From Akkermansia muciniphila (GTDB taxonomy: Bacteria > Verrucomicrobiota > Verrucomicrobiia > Limisphaerales > UBA11320): DNA of 50,165 nucleotides. The number at the start of each line of letters is the position of its first letter. Within the stretch, counting starts at the first letter, position 1. Position numbers and translations under genes: made by a program. Below the pieces are notes generated by a model. That model had not been told where the DNA came from and ran no database searches. It saw nothing but the letters and a program-made list of their open reading frames with translations. The DNA is taken from contig CAMAVD010000007.1 of NCBI GenBank assembly GCA_945861575.1, forward strand, positions 1 to 50,165. The letters are read 5' to 3'. Positions 17,010 to 26,155 of this stretch are shown here, in pieces.

Positions 17010-19736
17010 ATGGATGACGCCGAGCCATCCTCACTCACAGCGCGTCTGCTTAAACGACTGTCCACGTCCCTGTACCAACACCGTGGGTTTTGGCTCTACC
17101 CTCAACTCGTGTTGGCCGTCCTCTGCGTCGCCTACACAGCCCTGCGACTTGAATTCAATACCAGCCGGGACTCCTTGGTAGGGGCGGACAAGCAATACCA
17201 CGCTCTCTTTCGAAAATTCCGCGCTGAGTTCCCGGTTCAGGACGATTTGGTGGTCGTGGTCGAGAGCGAGAACCTCGAAAAGAATCGGCAGTTCGCCGAG
17301 CGCCTCGGAGCCTATCTCGAAGCCGAAACAAATCTCTTCACCGGTGTCTTCTACCGACGGGACCTGTCCCTGATGGGCACCAATGCGTTGCTTCTGGCAC
17401 CCACAAACAGTCTCATAGCGCTCCACGAGCAGCTTCAGACCTTTGCCCCGGTGATGAAGCAGTTCGCCTCATCTACCAATCTGGTCGGCCTGTTCGCCGA
17501 AGTGAACCGTCGGTTTCGAACTGCGCGACAGGAATCGACGAGCGAGAATGATCAGTTGATCCAGGGCCTTCCAGCCTTCCAACGGATCGTGGTACAGGCG
17601 GGCGATAGCCTGAAACGGGAGGGAAACCCTCCTTCCCCAGGCGTCGGCTCCTTGCTGGACGGGGGACAAGAAGCCGCGAAGGAAATGTATCTCTCTATGG
17701 CGGATGGCCGTATTTTTCTCGTGGTGGTGAAGGCTCTGGAAGATGCGCTGAACACAGCGGCCATCGATCGACTCCGCACCTTGATTGGCCGCACGCAGAT
17801 GGAAGTTCCAGGACTCAACGTGGGACTCACGGGGGAACCCGTCCTCGAGCTAGACGAGATGAGGCAATCGCAAGACGACAGCCTGCTCGCCACCGTTGTT
17901 TCCCTGCTGGCGGTGGCCCTGATCTTCGTCTACGGATATCACGAAACGGGCCGTCCGCTCAAAGCCACCTTCTGCCTGCTCGTAGGACTCGCCTACAGCA
18001 TCGGTTTCACCACCCTGGTCATCGGGCATCTGAACATCCTTACGATCACCTTTTTTCCGATCCTCATCGGTCTAGCCATCGATTTCGGTGTGCATCTCAT
18101 CACGCGGTATGAAGAGGAGCTCCGCCGCGGCAGAACCGAGCGGGAGGCCCTTGAGAAGGCCCTGGTCAACACCGGCGTCGGTATTTTTACCGGCGCCTTC
18201 ACGACCGCGGGCGCCTTCTTCGCCATGGCCTTCACCGGCTTTCAGGGTATTCGAGAGATGGGCATCATTTGCGGAGGCGGTATGCTCCTGAGCTTAGTGC
18301 CCATGCTCACACTGCTGCCGGCCCTGCTGCTGCGCGGGCGACAGAATCAGATTGATCAGGAAAAAGGTCCGGTTCTGCAAATGGCCGAGGCGATCGAGTT
18401 GGACCACCGAGCCAAAATCGAGGGCCTGTGGCTGCGGCGGCCCTACATCGTGGGGCTCTGCACCTTGGCCATCAGCGTCTGGGCGTATCGTGAAAGCGGC
18501 AAAGTAACCTTCGACTACAACCTGCTCCACATGCAGAGCGATGGACTGGCTGCCGTGATTTATCAGGACAAACTGATCGCCTCCTCCACCCGCTCCGTCC
18601 TCTACGGAGCGATCATAGCCAAATCAAGAGCCGAGGCTCTAGCGCTCCAAACCCGCCTAGAGGCGCTCCCGTCCGTCTCCTCCGTGGACTCAATCGTTCC
18701 CCTGCTCAACACAGAGTGCGCGACAAAGATTCCACATATCCGCCAAATCCGAGAAATTCTGCAAAGCATCCAGTTCCCCACGCCGGACCCAGAAAAAGCC
18801 AACCTAGCGGAACTCAACCGAACGCTTTTCTCACTCCACGGATATCTGGGCCTCGCGATGGAAGCCACCCGTGTGGATAATCCAAAGATCCATGCCCAAC
18901 TCGAGAGCCTCCGCCAAGCGGTGGGGGATTTTCTGGTGGAGATGCGTCGAGGAGAACCCAGCGCCGTCGCCGCGCGCCTGGCTTTGTACCAGAGAGCACT
19001 CATCGAGGACGTGCGCACCACGTTCGGCCTCCTGCAGAACCAATCGATCGAATCCAGCATCCAGATCGATCAGCTTCCTGCGGAACTCCGGCAGCGATTC
19101 GTCGGGGTCACCGGCCACTATCTCCTGCAGGTGTACCCCAAGAAAAACATCTGGGAGCGCCAGGCTCAGGAAGAATTTGTTCGGGATCTGCGCAGTGTCA
19201 CCCCGGACGCCACAGGCACACCTGTGCAGCTGCTCGAATACACCACCCTCCTCAAAGACAGTTTTGTAGAATCCGCCTATTACAGCCTCGCCGCAATCTC
19301 CGTTCTGGTTCTCATCCACTTTCGCCGCCTCAGCTGCCTCATATTGTCGCTCATTCCCGTGCTGCTGGGCGCCCTGTGGATGGTGGGCATCATGGGCTGG
19401 GCTGGAATCCCGTTCAACCCCGCCAATGTCATGACCTTACCCCTGCTCGTTGGGATTGGAATCACCAACGGCATTCACATATTAAATCGCTATGCGGAAG
19501 AAAATAATCCAAGCATTCTAGCTCGGAGCACTGGCAAAGCAGTCCTGGTGTCGGGATTGACGACCATCGCAGGGTTCGGAAGCCTGATCCTTGCCAAACA
19601 TCAAGGCATCGCTAGTCTCGGGATCATCATGTCCGTGGGGGTCGCCACGTGCATGTTCGTTGGGCTGACATTCCTTCCAGCTCTCCTGAACCTCCTCGAA
19701 AAGATAGGGTGGTCCCTAAGAAAAAACCCAGTGTGA
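17010..19736 (+). CDS. RND/MMPL superfamily exporter (HpnN-like)
   Basis: A 908-residue RND-type membrane protein with two similar halves. Each half has one leading helix (about 29-48 and 480-495), a large periplasmic domain (about 50-285 and 500-745) and a bundle of five helices (about 290-440 and 750-900). The conserved Asp in IGLAIDFGVHLITRYEEE, proton-relay-like in MMPL proteins, is present in the first half; the second half has Asn in GIGITNGIHILNRYAEE. HpnN-like members move hopanoids or other lipids to the outer membrane. Its place before the exported repeat protein and mlaEFD supports lipid transport. No squalene/hopene genes are seen here, so the cargo is open. Confidence 0.88.
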   Translation: MDDAEPSSLTARLLKRLSTSLYQHRGFWLYPQLVLAVLCVAYTALRLEFNTSRDSLVGADKQYHALFRKFRAEFPVQDDLVVVVESENLEKNRQFAERLGAYLEAETNLFTGVFYRRDLSLMGTNALLLAPTNSLIALHEQLQTFAPVMKQFASSTNLVGLFAEVNRRFRTARQESTSENDQLIQGLPAFQRIVVQAGDSLKREGNPPSPGVGSLLDGGQEAAKEMYLSMADGRIFLVVVKALEDALNTAAIDRLRTLIGRTQMEVPGLNVGLTGEPVLELDEMRQSQDDSLLATVVSLLAVALIFVYGYHETGRPLKATFCLLVGLAYSIGFTTLVIGHLNILTITFFPILIGLAIDFGVHLITRYEEELRRGRTEREALEKALVNTGVGIFTGAFTTAGAFFAMAFTGFQGIREMGIICGGGMLLSLVPMLTLLPALLLRGRQNQIDQEKGPVLQMAEAIELDHRAKIEGLWLRRPYIVGLCTLAISVWAYRESGKVTFDYNLLHMQSDGLAAVIYQDKLIASSTRSVLYGAIIAKSRAEALALQTRLEALPSVSSVDSIVPLLNTECATKIPHIRQIREILQSIQFPTPDPEKANLAELNRTLFSLHGYLGLAMEATRVDNPKIHAQLESLRQAVGDFLVEMRRGEPSAVAARLALYQRALIEDVRTTFGLLQNQSIESSIQIDQLPAELRQRFVGVTGHYLLQVYPKKNIWERQAQEEFVRDLRSVTPDATGTPVQLLEYTTLLKDSFVESAYYSLAAISVLVLIHFRRLSCLILSLIPVLLGALWMVGIMGWAGIPFNPANVMTLPLLVGIGITNGIHILNRYAEENNPSILARSTGKAVLVSGLTTIAGFGSLILAKHQGIASLGIIMSVGVATCMFVGLTFLPALLNLLEKIGWSLRKNPV

Positions 19737-19758
19737 CAATGCACAGTCAACACTGGGT
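19721..19758 (-). terminator. Rho-independent terminator oriented on the minus strand
   Basis: The arms acccagtg (19726-19733) and cactgggt (19751-19758) pair perfectly. They extend with tgac (19734-19737) to gtca (19746-19749) across one bulged A, leaving an 8-nt loop. On the minus strand the stem is followed by six T (the A run at 19721-19726), a textbook terminator. The MMPL stop codon lies within the stem. No minus-strand gene is seen upstream of it, so it may stop antisense transcription. For plus-strand transcripts there is no U tract. Confidence 0.6.
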
Positions 19759-19905
19759 CGGGAGGAACCGAGGTAGAAACCTCAATCGCGCCACTAACCT
19801 ATTCCAATTACCTTGAAAGTCAATTGCGATATTCATTTGGAGCGATTCCAAGCCCACTGGAAGCACTTTAACCTTATCTGGTTTTTGGAGCGTTTCTGGG
19901 GTGAG

Positions 19906-21396
19906 ATGGCTGGAATCCGATGGGGACACTGGCTCAGATGTTCGGCGGGGGTGGCGGTATTGCTGGCGGGATCGGGCGTGGCCGTCTCGGCTTCTGCGGC
20001 GGACAAGGCTGACGAGGGGTCTGGGCTGGGGCCCCTCTACCAGCGATTTGATCTCACCCTCCAAGCGGGCGTCAGAGAAGAAGCAGTGGGGCCCCTCTAC
20101 TTCCACGAGCGGATCGGCGAAGCCTATGGGTGGGGGATCCCACCTTTCGTAAGTTGGACCCGCGATTTGGGGACGGAGTCCTCGGAACTCGACATTCTCT
20201 ACCCTCTCCTGACCTACGACCGGTTCGGCCCGGAAAGCCGCTGGCAGTTTTTCCAACTCTTCGGTTTCTCCGGGGGCATGTCCATGGACGAGTCGGACAA
20301 GCGACGTTTGAGCTTGTTTCCCTTTTACTTTCAGCAGCGATCGGCAAATCCGACGAATCGCTACACCGCATTGGTCCCATTCTACGGCACCTTCAAAAAC
20401 CGCTTCTTCAGGGACGAGGTTCAGTTCCTCATGCTGCCGCTCTATGTCCAGAGCCGGAAGCGCGAAGTCTACACGGACAATTACGTGTATCCTTTCTTCC
20501 ATCTCCGGCATGGAGGAGGCGTCAAGGGTTGGCAATTCTGGCCGCTAATGGGGTCCGAGACAAAGAGCATCACCCAGAGAACCAACACATGGGGCGATGA
20601 AGTTCAGTTCCCCGGACATCGCAAGTTTTTTTTCGCCTGGCCGTTTTACTTCAACGAGCACTTGGGAATTGGCACCACAAACCAGCAGCACAGCTTCGGC
20701 CTAGCCCCCTTGTTTACGGCTGAGCATTCGCCCTTAAGAGATTCTGTAGCCTTTCCCTGGCCGCTAGGCGTTCGCCTGACCCACGATCGGGAGAAGCAGT
20801 ATCGAGAGTGGAGCGCGCCATGGCCCCTAATCACCTTCGCGCGCGGCCCCGGGAAGACTGCCAACCGAGTATGGCCCCTGTTTAGCCGGGCAAAGACCCC
20901 TCAGATTGAAACAGCCTTCTACCTCTGGCCGCTCTACAAAACCAGTGACGTCCATGCCGCGCCCTACGAGCGCGATCTCACCAAAGTGCTCTTTTATCTC
21001 TATTCGGGACTGCACGAGCGTAACACGGATACGGGTGAGCATCTGACGCGGCACCTTCTATGGCCTCTCTTCGCCTATCGAAACGATTTCCAAGGCCGTC
21101 AGCGGTTCCAGGCTCTCGCTCTGCTGGAGCCCTTCCTGCCTACCAGTAAGAGCATCGACCGCAACTATTCCCCCATCTATGCCCTGTGGAGGGATGAACG
21201 GAACCCGAAGGAAGGAACGTCGAGCCAGTCATTGCTTTGGAATCTCTATCGCCACCAAACCACGCCAAAATTAAGAAAAGGCTCGATCCTGTTCGGCCTG
21301 TTCCAGTATCAGACCGGGGTTGACGGGAAGAAAGTCCGGGTGTTTTTCATACCTTTGGGCAAGAAGCCGTCAACGCATGTCCCTGTGGGTTCCTAA
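19906..21396 (+). CDS. Unrecognised exported WPL-repeat protein preceding mlaEFD
   Basis: I recognise no named family. The 496-residue protein starts at ATG 19906, right after GGGGTGAG, and has a signal peptide (hydrophobic about 12-28, likely cleavage after SASA). The mature part is made of about 18 short repeats with a core like WPLF/Y after two or three hydrophobic residues, spaced roughly 20-35 residues: ILYPLLTYD, LSLFPFYFQ, FLMLPLYVQ, WQFWPLMG, FAWPFYF, RVWPLF, YLWPLY, LLWPLFAY and others. The alternating aromatic pattern points to beta strands, perhaps a barrel or beta-solenoid. It ends 5 nt before mlaE, so it is almost certainly translated with the Mla genes. A role as periplasmic or outer-membrane partner is inference. 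Confidence 0.75.
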   Translation: MAGIRWGHWLRCSAGVAVLLAGSGVAVSASAADKADEGSGLGPLYQRFDLTLQAGVREEAVGPLYFHERIGEAYGWGIPPFVSWTRDLGTESSELDILYPLLTYDRFGPESRWQFFQLFGFSGGMSMDESDKRRLSLFPFYFQQRSANPTNRYTALVPFYGTFKNRFFRDEVQFLMLPLYVQSRKREVYTDNYVYPFFHLRHGGGVKGWQFWPLMGSETKSITQRTNTWGDEVQFPGHRKFFFAWPFYFNEHLGIGTTNQQHSFGLAPLFTAEHSPLRDSVAFPWPLGVRLTHDREKQYREWSAPWPLITFARGPGKTANRVWPLFSRAKTPQIETAFYLWPLYKTSDVHAAPYERDLTKVLFYLYSGLHERNTDTGEHLTRHLLWPLFAYRNDFQGRQRFQALALLEPFLPTSKSIDRNYSPIYALWRDERNPKEGTSSQSLLWNLYRHQTTPKLRKGSILFGLFQYQTGVDGKKVRVFFIPLGKKPSTHVPVGS

Positions 21397-21401
21397 ACCT
21401 T

Positions 21402-22151
21402 ATGTTTCAGAACATCGGTGAAATTCTACTGCTGCTCTGGAGAACCTTTTGCGCTCTGCCCCAGTCGTTCAGGCAGCGCAAGATGATCTTCGAACAGCTC
21501 TTTGAGATTGGAAATCGCAGCCTCTTGATGGCCTGCATCCTCTCGCTCTTCATCGGTGGGGTGGTCGCCCTCCAAAGCGGCCCCGTGCTCGCAGAGCGAG
21601 GTATCGCCAGCGCCTTGGGCGGACTGGTCGGAATCTCTCTCGCAAAGGAACTTTCGCCCGTGATGATGGCCATCCTCATCGCCGGACGCATCGGATCCGC
21701 CATGGCAGCCGAGATTGGCTCGATGCGGGTGTACCAGGAGGTCGACGCCCTCCGCACCATGAATATCAATCCGATCCACTACTTAGTGCTCCCTCGGATC
21801 ACCGCGATTTGCATCGCGATGCCCCTGCTGGTCATCTTTTCAATGCTGGTCGGCTGGATGGGAGGCGGGTTCGTCGCGGTTGCCAATCATCGCATCGCCC
21901 TGACGTTTCAAACATTCTTCAGCAACCTGCATGATGTCGTGCAGCTGAAGGATGTGGCCAATGGACTCATCAAGAGCCTTGCCTTTGCTTTCGTGATAGG
22001 AACGGTCTCCTGCCACCAAGGGCTCACCACCATCGGAGGACCCAGAGGGATCGGTCGCTCGGTCACCAAAGCGGTCGTCAACTCGATCGTGCTCATCCTC
22101 ATCCTCGACTACTACATCACCCGGGTGATGCTTGCCTTTGACAATGACTGA
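21402..22151 (+). CDS. mlaE: MlaE-type ABC transporter permease
   Basis: A 249-residue inner-membrane permease of the MlaE family, the membrane subunit of the MCE-type phospholipid transporter. Conserved segments are ALQSGPVLAERG, LAKELSPVMMAILIAGRIGS and EIGSMRVYQEVDALRTM, and a C-terminal helix IVLILILDYYI. It starts 5 nt after the WPL-repeat gene and overlaps mlaF by 8 nt. It should pair with the MlaF ATPase and the MlaD MCE ring to move lipids between the inner membrane and the outer membrane. No mlaB or mlaC gene is present nearby. Confidence 0.94.
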   Translation: MFQNIGEILLLLWRTFCALPQSFRQRKMIFEQLFEIGNRSLLMACILSLFIGGVVALQSGPVLAERGIASALGGLVGISLAKELSPVMMAILIAGRIGSAMAAEIGSMRVYQEVDALRTMNINPIHYLVLPRITAICIAMPLLVIFSMLVGWMGGGFVAVANHRIALTFQTFFSNLHDVVQLKDVANGLIKSLAFAFVIGTVSCHQGLTTIGGPRGIGRSVTKAVVNSIVLILILDYYITRVMLAFDND

Positions 22152-22911
22152 CGCCGCGCCCCATAGCATCCAAGTCCGGATCAGTGGCCTCCGCAAAAGC
22201 TACGGCGAGCAGTTGGTGCTGAAGGGCATCGATTTCTCAGTCGAACGCGGTGAGATTTTCGTGGTCATGGGACCCAGCGGCAGCGGGAAGAGCGTGCTGC
22301 TTAGGCATATCATTGGCCTGGAGGAACCCGACCAGGGTGACATCCTCTTCGATGGCAGATCCATCCTGCAGTCAGAGGTAGCCCGTCAATACCGCCTCGC
22401 GATGGTGTTTCAGTCCGGGGCCTTGTTGAACTACCTCACCGTCGGACAGAACGTTGGCCTCTATCTCCAAGAACACCGCCTGCGCAAGCCGGAGGAGATT
22501 GATCGCATTGTAACTGAAAAGCTGGACCTGCTCGGACTCAAAGGGGTCAAAGACAAGCTGCCCGGAGAGCTTTCCGGCGGGATGAATAAGCGAGTAGCCA
22601 TCGCTCGCGCCTTGGTGATCGATCCACAACTGGTGCTTTACGACGAACCCACCAGCGAGCTGGATCCGCTGATGACCATCACGATTGGCGAAGAGATCTT
22701 AAATCTTAAGGCGCGCATCCACGTCACCTCCATCGTCGTCACCCACGACCGCGAACTCGCATTCGGCGTTGCCGACCGACTGGCGATCATGGACGACGGG
22801 CAAATCTTATTTGTTGGCACGCCGGACGAGGTTCGACGCAGCCAGCATCCCTTCATCCGCCGCTTCCTCAACGCAGACTTCAAGGCCAAAGCCATTTCAG
22901 ACCTGTCATGA
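22144..22911 (+). CDS. mlaF: MlaF-type ABC transporter ATP-binding protein
   Basis: A 255-residue ABC ATPase with Walker A GPSGSGKS (43-50), Q-loop Gln90, signature LSGGMNKR (143-150) and Walker B LVLYDEPT with Asp167/Glu168. The LSGGMxKR signature and the following RVAIARAL are typical of MCE-associated ATPases. The D-loop reads SELDP where GLDP is usual. ATG at 22144 is preferred to the upstream TTG at 22132. It overlaps mlaE at its start and mlaD at its end (ATGA), showing tight coupling. Confidence 0.94.
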   Translation: MTDAAPHSIQVRISGLRKSYGEQLVLKGIDFSVERGEIFVVMGPSGSGKSVLLRHIIGLEEPDQGDILFDGRSILQSEVARQYRLAMVFQSGALLNYLTVGQNVGLYLQEHRLRKPEEIDRIVTEKLDLLGLKGVKDKLPGELSGGMNKRVAIARALVIDPQLVLYDEPTSELDPLMTITIGEEILNLKARIHVTSIVVTHDRELAFGVADRLAIMDDGQILFVGTPDEVRRSQHPFIRRFLNADFKAKAISDLS

Positions 22912-23885
22912 AAAATACACTCGAAACCCGCCTGGGAATCTTCTTTGCCTTTGCCCTGATCGCCGGGGTCATCATCCTGGAGTTGATCGGAGCCGCCGAT
23001 TTCTTCCGGAAGGGATACCGGGTGCAAGCCAGCTTCCGAAACGCACAGGATCTCCGGAAGGGGGACGCCGTAAAGATGGCAGGGGTTGCCATCGGTCAGG
23101 TCGATGCGATCGATCTCACCAATGGCTTTGCGCGCGTGAGCATGAAGATCACCTCCAGAAGCGCCGAGATCAAGACCGACAGCCGTGCCTCGATCAAGTT
23201 CACGGGGCTGATGGGCCAGAACTATGTTGATCTGCAATTCGGATCGCCCACCAATGCCATACCTGCGATGGAGGGCTCGTCTCTTCCCACCTACGAGCAG
23301 CCGGATCTCAGCACGCTCATGGTCAAGCTAGACGGGGTTGCCTCGGGAGTCGAAGGACTCACCAAGAGCTTCAGCACGGAGAATCTGAGCGGCCTGCTCG
23401 GACCCTTGACCGACTTCATGAAGAACAATTCCGAGCGCCTCACGGGTATCATCGGGAACTTCCGAACCGTGAGTGACAACCTGGCTCAAGGCAAAGGGAC
23501 GCTCGGAAAGCTGATCAATGACGACGCGCTTCACAGCAGCGCGCTTGCGGCTGTAGCGAGGCTCGACACGACCTTGGGCGATGCACAGAAGCTCGTTACC
23601 CAGGCACAAAGCACGGTCGCCACCATCAATGAAGGCAGAGGAACCTTGGGCCTGCTGATGAAGGACGAAGCCCTCTATCGCGAAAGCACCACAGCGATGA
23701 CCAACCTCAAAGAGATCATGCAGAAAATCAACAGCGGGCAGGGCTCCGTCGGCAAGCTCGTGAATGACGAAAGCTTCTTCAAGAACATCAAGCTGACGCT
23801 GCAAAAGGTTGAGAAGGCCACCGAAGGCATCGAAGACCAAGGCCCGCTCAGCGTGCTCGGCATCGCGGTGAATAAACTGTTCTGA
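22908..23885 (+). CDS. mlaD: MCE-domain protein (MlaD-like)
   Basis: A 325-residue periplasmic protein anchored by one N-terminal helix (about 9-28). The MCE domain spans about 38-115, with FRNAQDLRKGDAVKMAGVAI and the strand-rich IKFTGLMGQNYVDLQFG. The long C-terminal part (about 135-310) is helical with repeated GxGTLGxL(I/M)xD segments (GKGTLGKLINDD, GRGTLGLLMKDE, GQGSVGKLVNDE), suggesting a needle or coiled extension of the hexameric ring. Longer than E. coli MlaD (about 180 residues), it might span more of the periplasm and so need no MlaC. It is the last gene of the operon. Confidence 0.92.
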   Translation: MKNTLETRLGIFFAFALIAGVIILELIGAADFFRKGYRVQASFRNAQDLRKGDAVKMAGVAIGQVDAIDLTNGFARVSMKITSRSAEIKTDSRASIKFTGLMGQNYVDLQFGSPTNAIPAMEGSSLPTYEQPDLSTLMVKLDGVASGVEGLTKSFSTENLSGLLGPLTDFMKNNSERLTGIIGNFRTVSDNLAQGKGTLGKLINDDALHSSALAAVARLDTTLGDAQKLVTQAQSTVATINEGRGTLGLLMKDEALYRESTTAMTNLKEIMQKINSGQGSVGKLVNDESFFKNIKLTLQKVEKATEGIEDQGPLSVLGIAVNKLF

Positions 23886-23925
23886 GCCCGCGCGACAACA
23901 CGCGCCTCTGAGATCGATTCTCATC

Positions 23926-23950
23926 AAAATCCGGGAGCCGGATTTTGTTT
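23926..23950. terminator. Bidirectional rho-independent terminator
   Basis: A perfect 9-bp stem (aaaatccgg at 23926-23934, ccggatttt at 23938-23946) with a 3-nt loop sits between the convergent mlaD and NtrC-type genes. T runs on both strands follow from the AAAA/TTTT ends, so it can end transcripts from both sides. The plus-strand T tract continues as GTTTCT. Confidence 0.8.
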
Positions 23951-24038
23951 CTAGCAGGCCGACATCCAAAAAGGCCGGAGACAAAGGAAGTGCCCTAGTG
24001 GCCACCCTGCGGAACGACCTTCTAAGGCCGACGGCCCG

Positions 24039-25502
24039 CTAAGCCGCCTCGCTCGACGCGTCGCCTACAGCATCCTCGAGGTCCCGGGTCAGCATCGCTT
24101 CCCTATAGCCAGCATGCCGGTATTCGCTGAGCTTGTTTCGAAGGGTGCGCAGGCTGATTCCGATCATCTTTGCGGCATGGGTACGGTTATTCGAACAACG
24201 CTTGAGCGCCGCGAAGATGAGATCCTTCTCCACCTGCTCCAGCGTCGGCAGCACGGGTCCCAAAGCCGGTAGAAAGCTCGCGGCGGACTCGTGCTGAACC
24301 GAGGAAGACGTCATGTCCCGGGACAGCGGCCTGGGTCGGCCAAGGCGGAGATGTTCCGCCGAAAGGGTTTCCGCGCCGCCGCCGAAAATCACGGCCCGCT
24401 GCAAGACATTCTCCAACTCACGCACGTTCCCGGGCCAGGAATGTGAGAGGAGTGCCTCGCGACATTCAGGGCCCAGTGTGGGCGTCGGCACGCCGAGACG
24501 TCGGGCTGAGCGCTCCAGAAAGGCCGTTGCCAAGGCTGGAATATCCTCCACACGATCCCGCAACGCGGGCACATGAATGGGGACGACGTTTAGACGGAAG
24601 TAGAGATCCTCACGAAACTCTTTGCGGGCGATGCTCTCCTCCAGATGTCGGTTCGTGGTGGCAATCACTCGAACATCGATCGAGATTGTTTTGTTCCCAC
24701 CCACGCGTTCTAGCTCCTTCTCCTGAAGCACGCGTAACAACTTTGCCTGAAGTCCCATCGACACCTCGCTCACCTCGTCCAAAAGAATGGTTCCGGTATT
24801 CGCCAAGACGAAGCGACCTTCTCGACGCGTCAGGGCTCCCGTGAAGGCGCCGCGCTCATGTCCAAAAAACTCGCTCTCGATCAAATTCTCAGGAATGGCC
24901 GCGCAGTTCACACGAATGTACGGAGCTCCCGACCGGGAGCTGGTTCGAAAGAGTTCCCGTGCAACCAGCTCTTTGCCGGTGCCACTCTCGCCCTGAATAA
25001 GAACCGTCGCGTCGGTAGGGGCTACGCGCCGGATCAGTGCACGCAGCTCCTGCATGGCCGCGCTGCCGCCAATTAATTCACTCGGCAAATCGTCCGGCTC
25101 CGACTGGCTGAGGAAGCGATTGACCTTCACGAGCTGACTGTAGTCGTCGGCCCTCCGTAGCGAAACCTCAAGCTGCTCAGGGGTAAAAGGCTTAATAAGA
25201 TAATCGAAGGCCCCCTGCTTCATGCAGTCCATAGCGGCCTCCACGGATCCATGACCGCTGATGATGATCACCAAGGGGCGGATCGCACGACCCTGGAACA
25301 TCTGCAGAAACTGTGTGCCGTTCCCGTCGGGCAATTGAACATCGCTAATCACGACGTCAAAGGTATCGGCCGCTATGTGGGCCTGAGCAGCAGCGAGTGT
25401 GCAGGCCACCACGACGTCGTACCGACTCTGGCGCAGTTGAGACTCAAGGCTCCGCTGCAGCGTCACGTCATCTTCCACCAGAAGGACTTTTTCAATCGGC
25501 AT
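24039..25502 (-). CDS. Sigma-54-dependent response regulator (NtrC family)
   Basis: A 487-residue activator. The receiver domain (1-115) has phosphoacceptor Asp54 in VISDVQLPDG and Lys104. The AAA+ domain has Walker A GESGTGKE (171-178), the sigma-54 contact loop GAFTGA (218-223) and Walker B ILLDEVSE. The Fis-type HTH near the end reads NNRTHAAKMIGISLRTLRNK. It would open sigma-54 promoters when phosphorylated. Start at 25502 (MPIEKVLLVEDD); an extension to 25538 lacks homology. It follows the FlgN-like gene by 236 nt on the same strand. No partner histidine kinase is adjacent, and its target genes are not evident, though NtrC-family regulators often control flagella or pili. Confidence 0.94.
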   Translation of the reverse strand: MPIEKVLLVEDDVTLQRSLESQLRQSRYDVVVACTLAAAQAHIAADTFDVVISDVQLPDGNGTQFLQMFQGRAIRPLVIIISGHGSVEAAMDCMKQGAFDYLIKPFTPEQLEVSLRRADDYSQLVKVNRFLSQSEPDDLPSELIGGSAAMQELRALIRRVAPTDATVLIQGESGTGKELVARELFRTSSRSGAPYIRVNCAAIPENLIESEFFGHERGAFTGALTRREGRFVLANTGTILLDEVSEVSMGLQAKLLRVLQEKELERVGGNKTISIDVRVIATTNRHLEESIARKEFREDLYFRLNVVPIHVPALRDRVEDIPALATAFLERSARRLGVPTPTLGPECREALLSHSWPGNVRELENVLQRAVIFGGGAETLSAEHLRLGRPRPLSRDMTSSSVQHESAASFLPALGPVLPTLEQVEKDLIFAALKRCSNNRTHAAKMIGISLRTLRNKLSEYRHAGYREAMLTRDLEDAVGDASSEAA

Positions 25503-25738
25503 GTCGAACCTGTCGGTAGTGGGGACAGCCCCGGTCACTCATCGATGTGTCCGCTTCCATTCGTTCACGGCTTGGCGCTCCATGCCCGGTTTTCGTGGGC
25601 ATCCCTTGCATCGCGCAGGGCAAGCCCGAGAGAGCATCGGCAGTTCTTGCCCAAACTTGAGCATGAGAATCTACAGCGACGCGGGAATAGCTGCCGACGA
25701 ACTTCAATCGTGTTGCGGGCTATGAAATGTGCGCAAGG

Positions 25739-26155
25739 CTAGCCGGCGTTCTTGCGGTAGAGGTTTGCGACAAAGTGAGCCGAAGCTTGAGGCTGCACCT
25801 TGGAGAAGTGGCGAGCAGGAACGGCCCCAGCTCGAAGGAGCCTCTGCTCGTTCTCGCGGTCGCGCAGAATCACTTTCATGAGCAACTCCTGCGTGCAGCG
25901 TAGATCGTCCAGGGCCCCTAGCATCGAGCCACGCTCTTCGGGTGAGAGATGCTGCCAGAGCTCACGCTGCTGGCGAAGATTTCGCGCAGCACTGGCAAGG
26001 CGAGGAAGCAGGCGCTGCTTGGCAGCCGCTGTTTCGGAAGGCAACGATCCTCCATTGCCCAGGGCCGCGGCTTCGAGCTCCACAAGCCCGAGAACCTCGG
26101 TGGCAATCCGGCGTTGCTCAAGAAGAGCGGCGGTAAGAGTGGGTAGGGTTGTCAC
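25739..26155 (-). CDS. Small helical protein, FlgN-like
   Basis: A 138-residue, almost wholly helical protein starting with GTG at 26155, which overlaps the stop of the upstream TPR gene (GTGA). The layout of two long helices rich in Leu/Arg/Glu, then RENEQRLLRAG and a short C-terminal tail, resembles FlgN-family chaperones of flagellar hook proteins, but identity is low and no flagellar genes are in the window. The longer reading to 26434 would lie inside the TPR gene and is not credible. The assignment is tentative. Confidence 0.55.
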   Translation of the reverse strand: MTTLPTLTAALLEQRRIATEVLGLVELEAAALGNGGSLPSETAAAKQRLLPRLASAARNLRQQRELWQHLSPEERGSMLGALDDLRCTQELLMKVILRDRENEQRLLRAGAVPARHFSKVQPQASAHFVANLYRKNAG

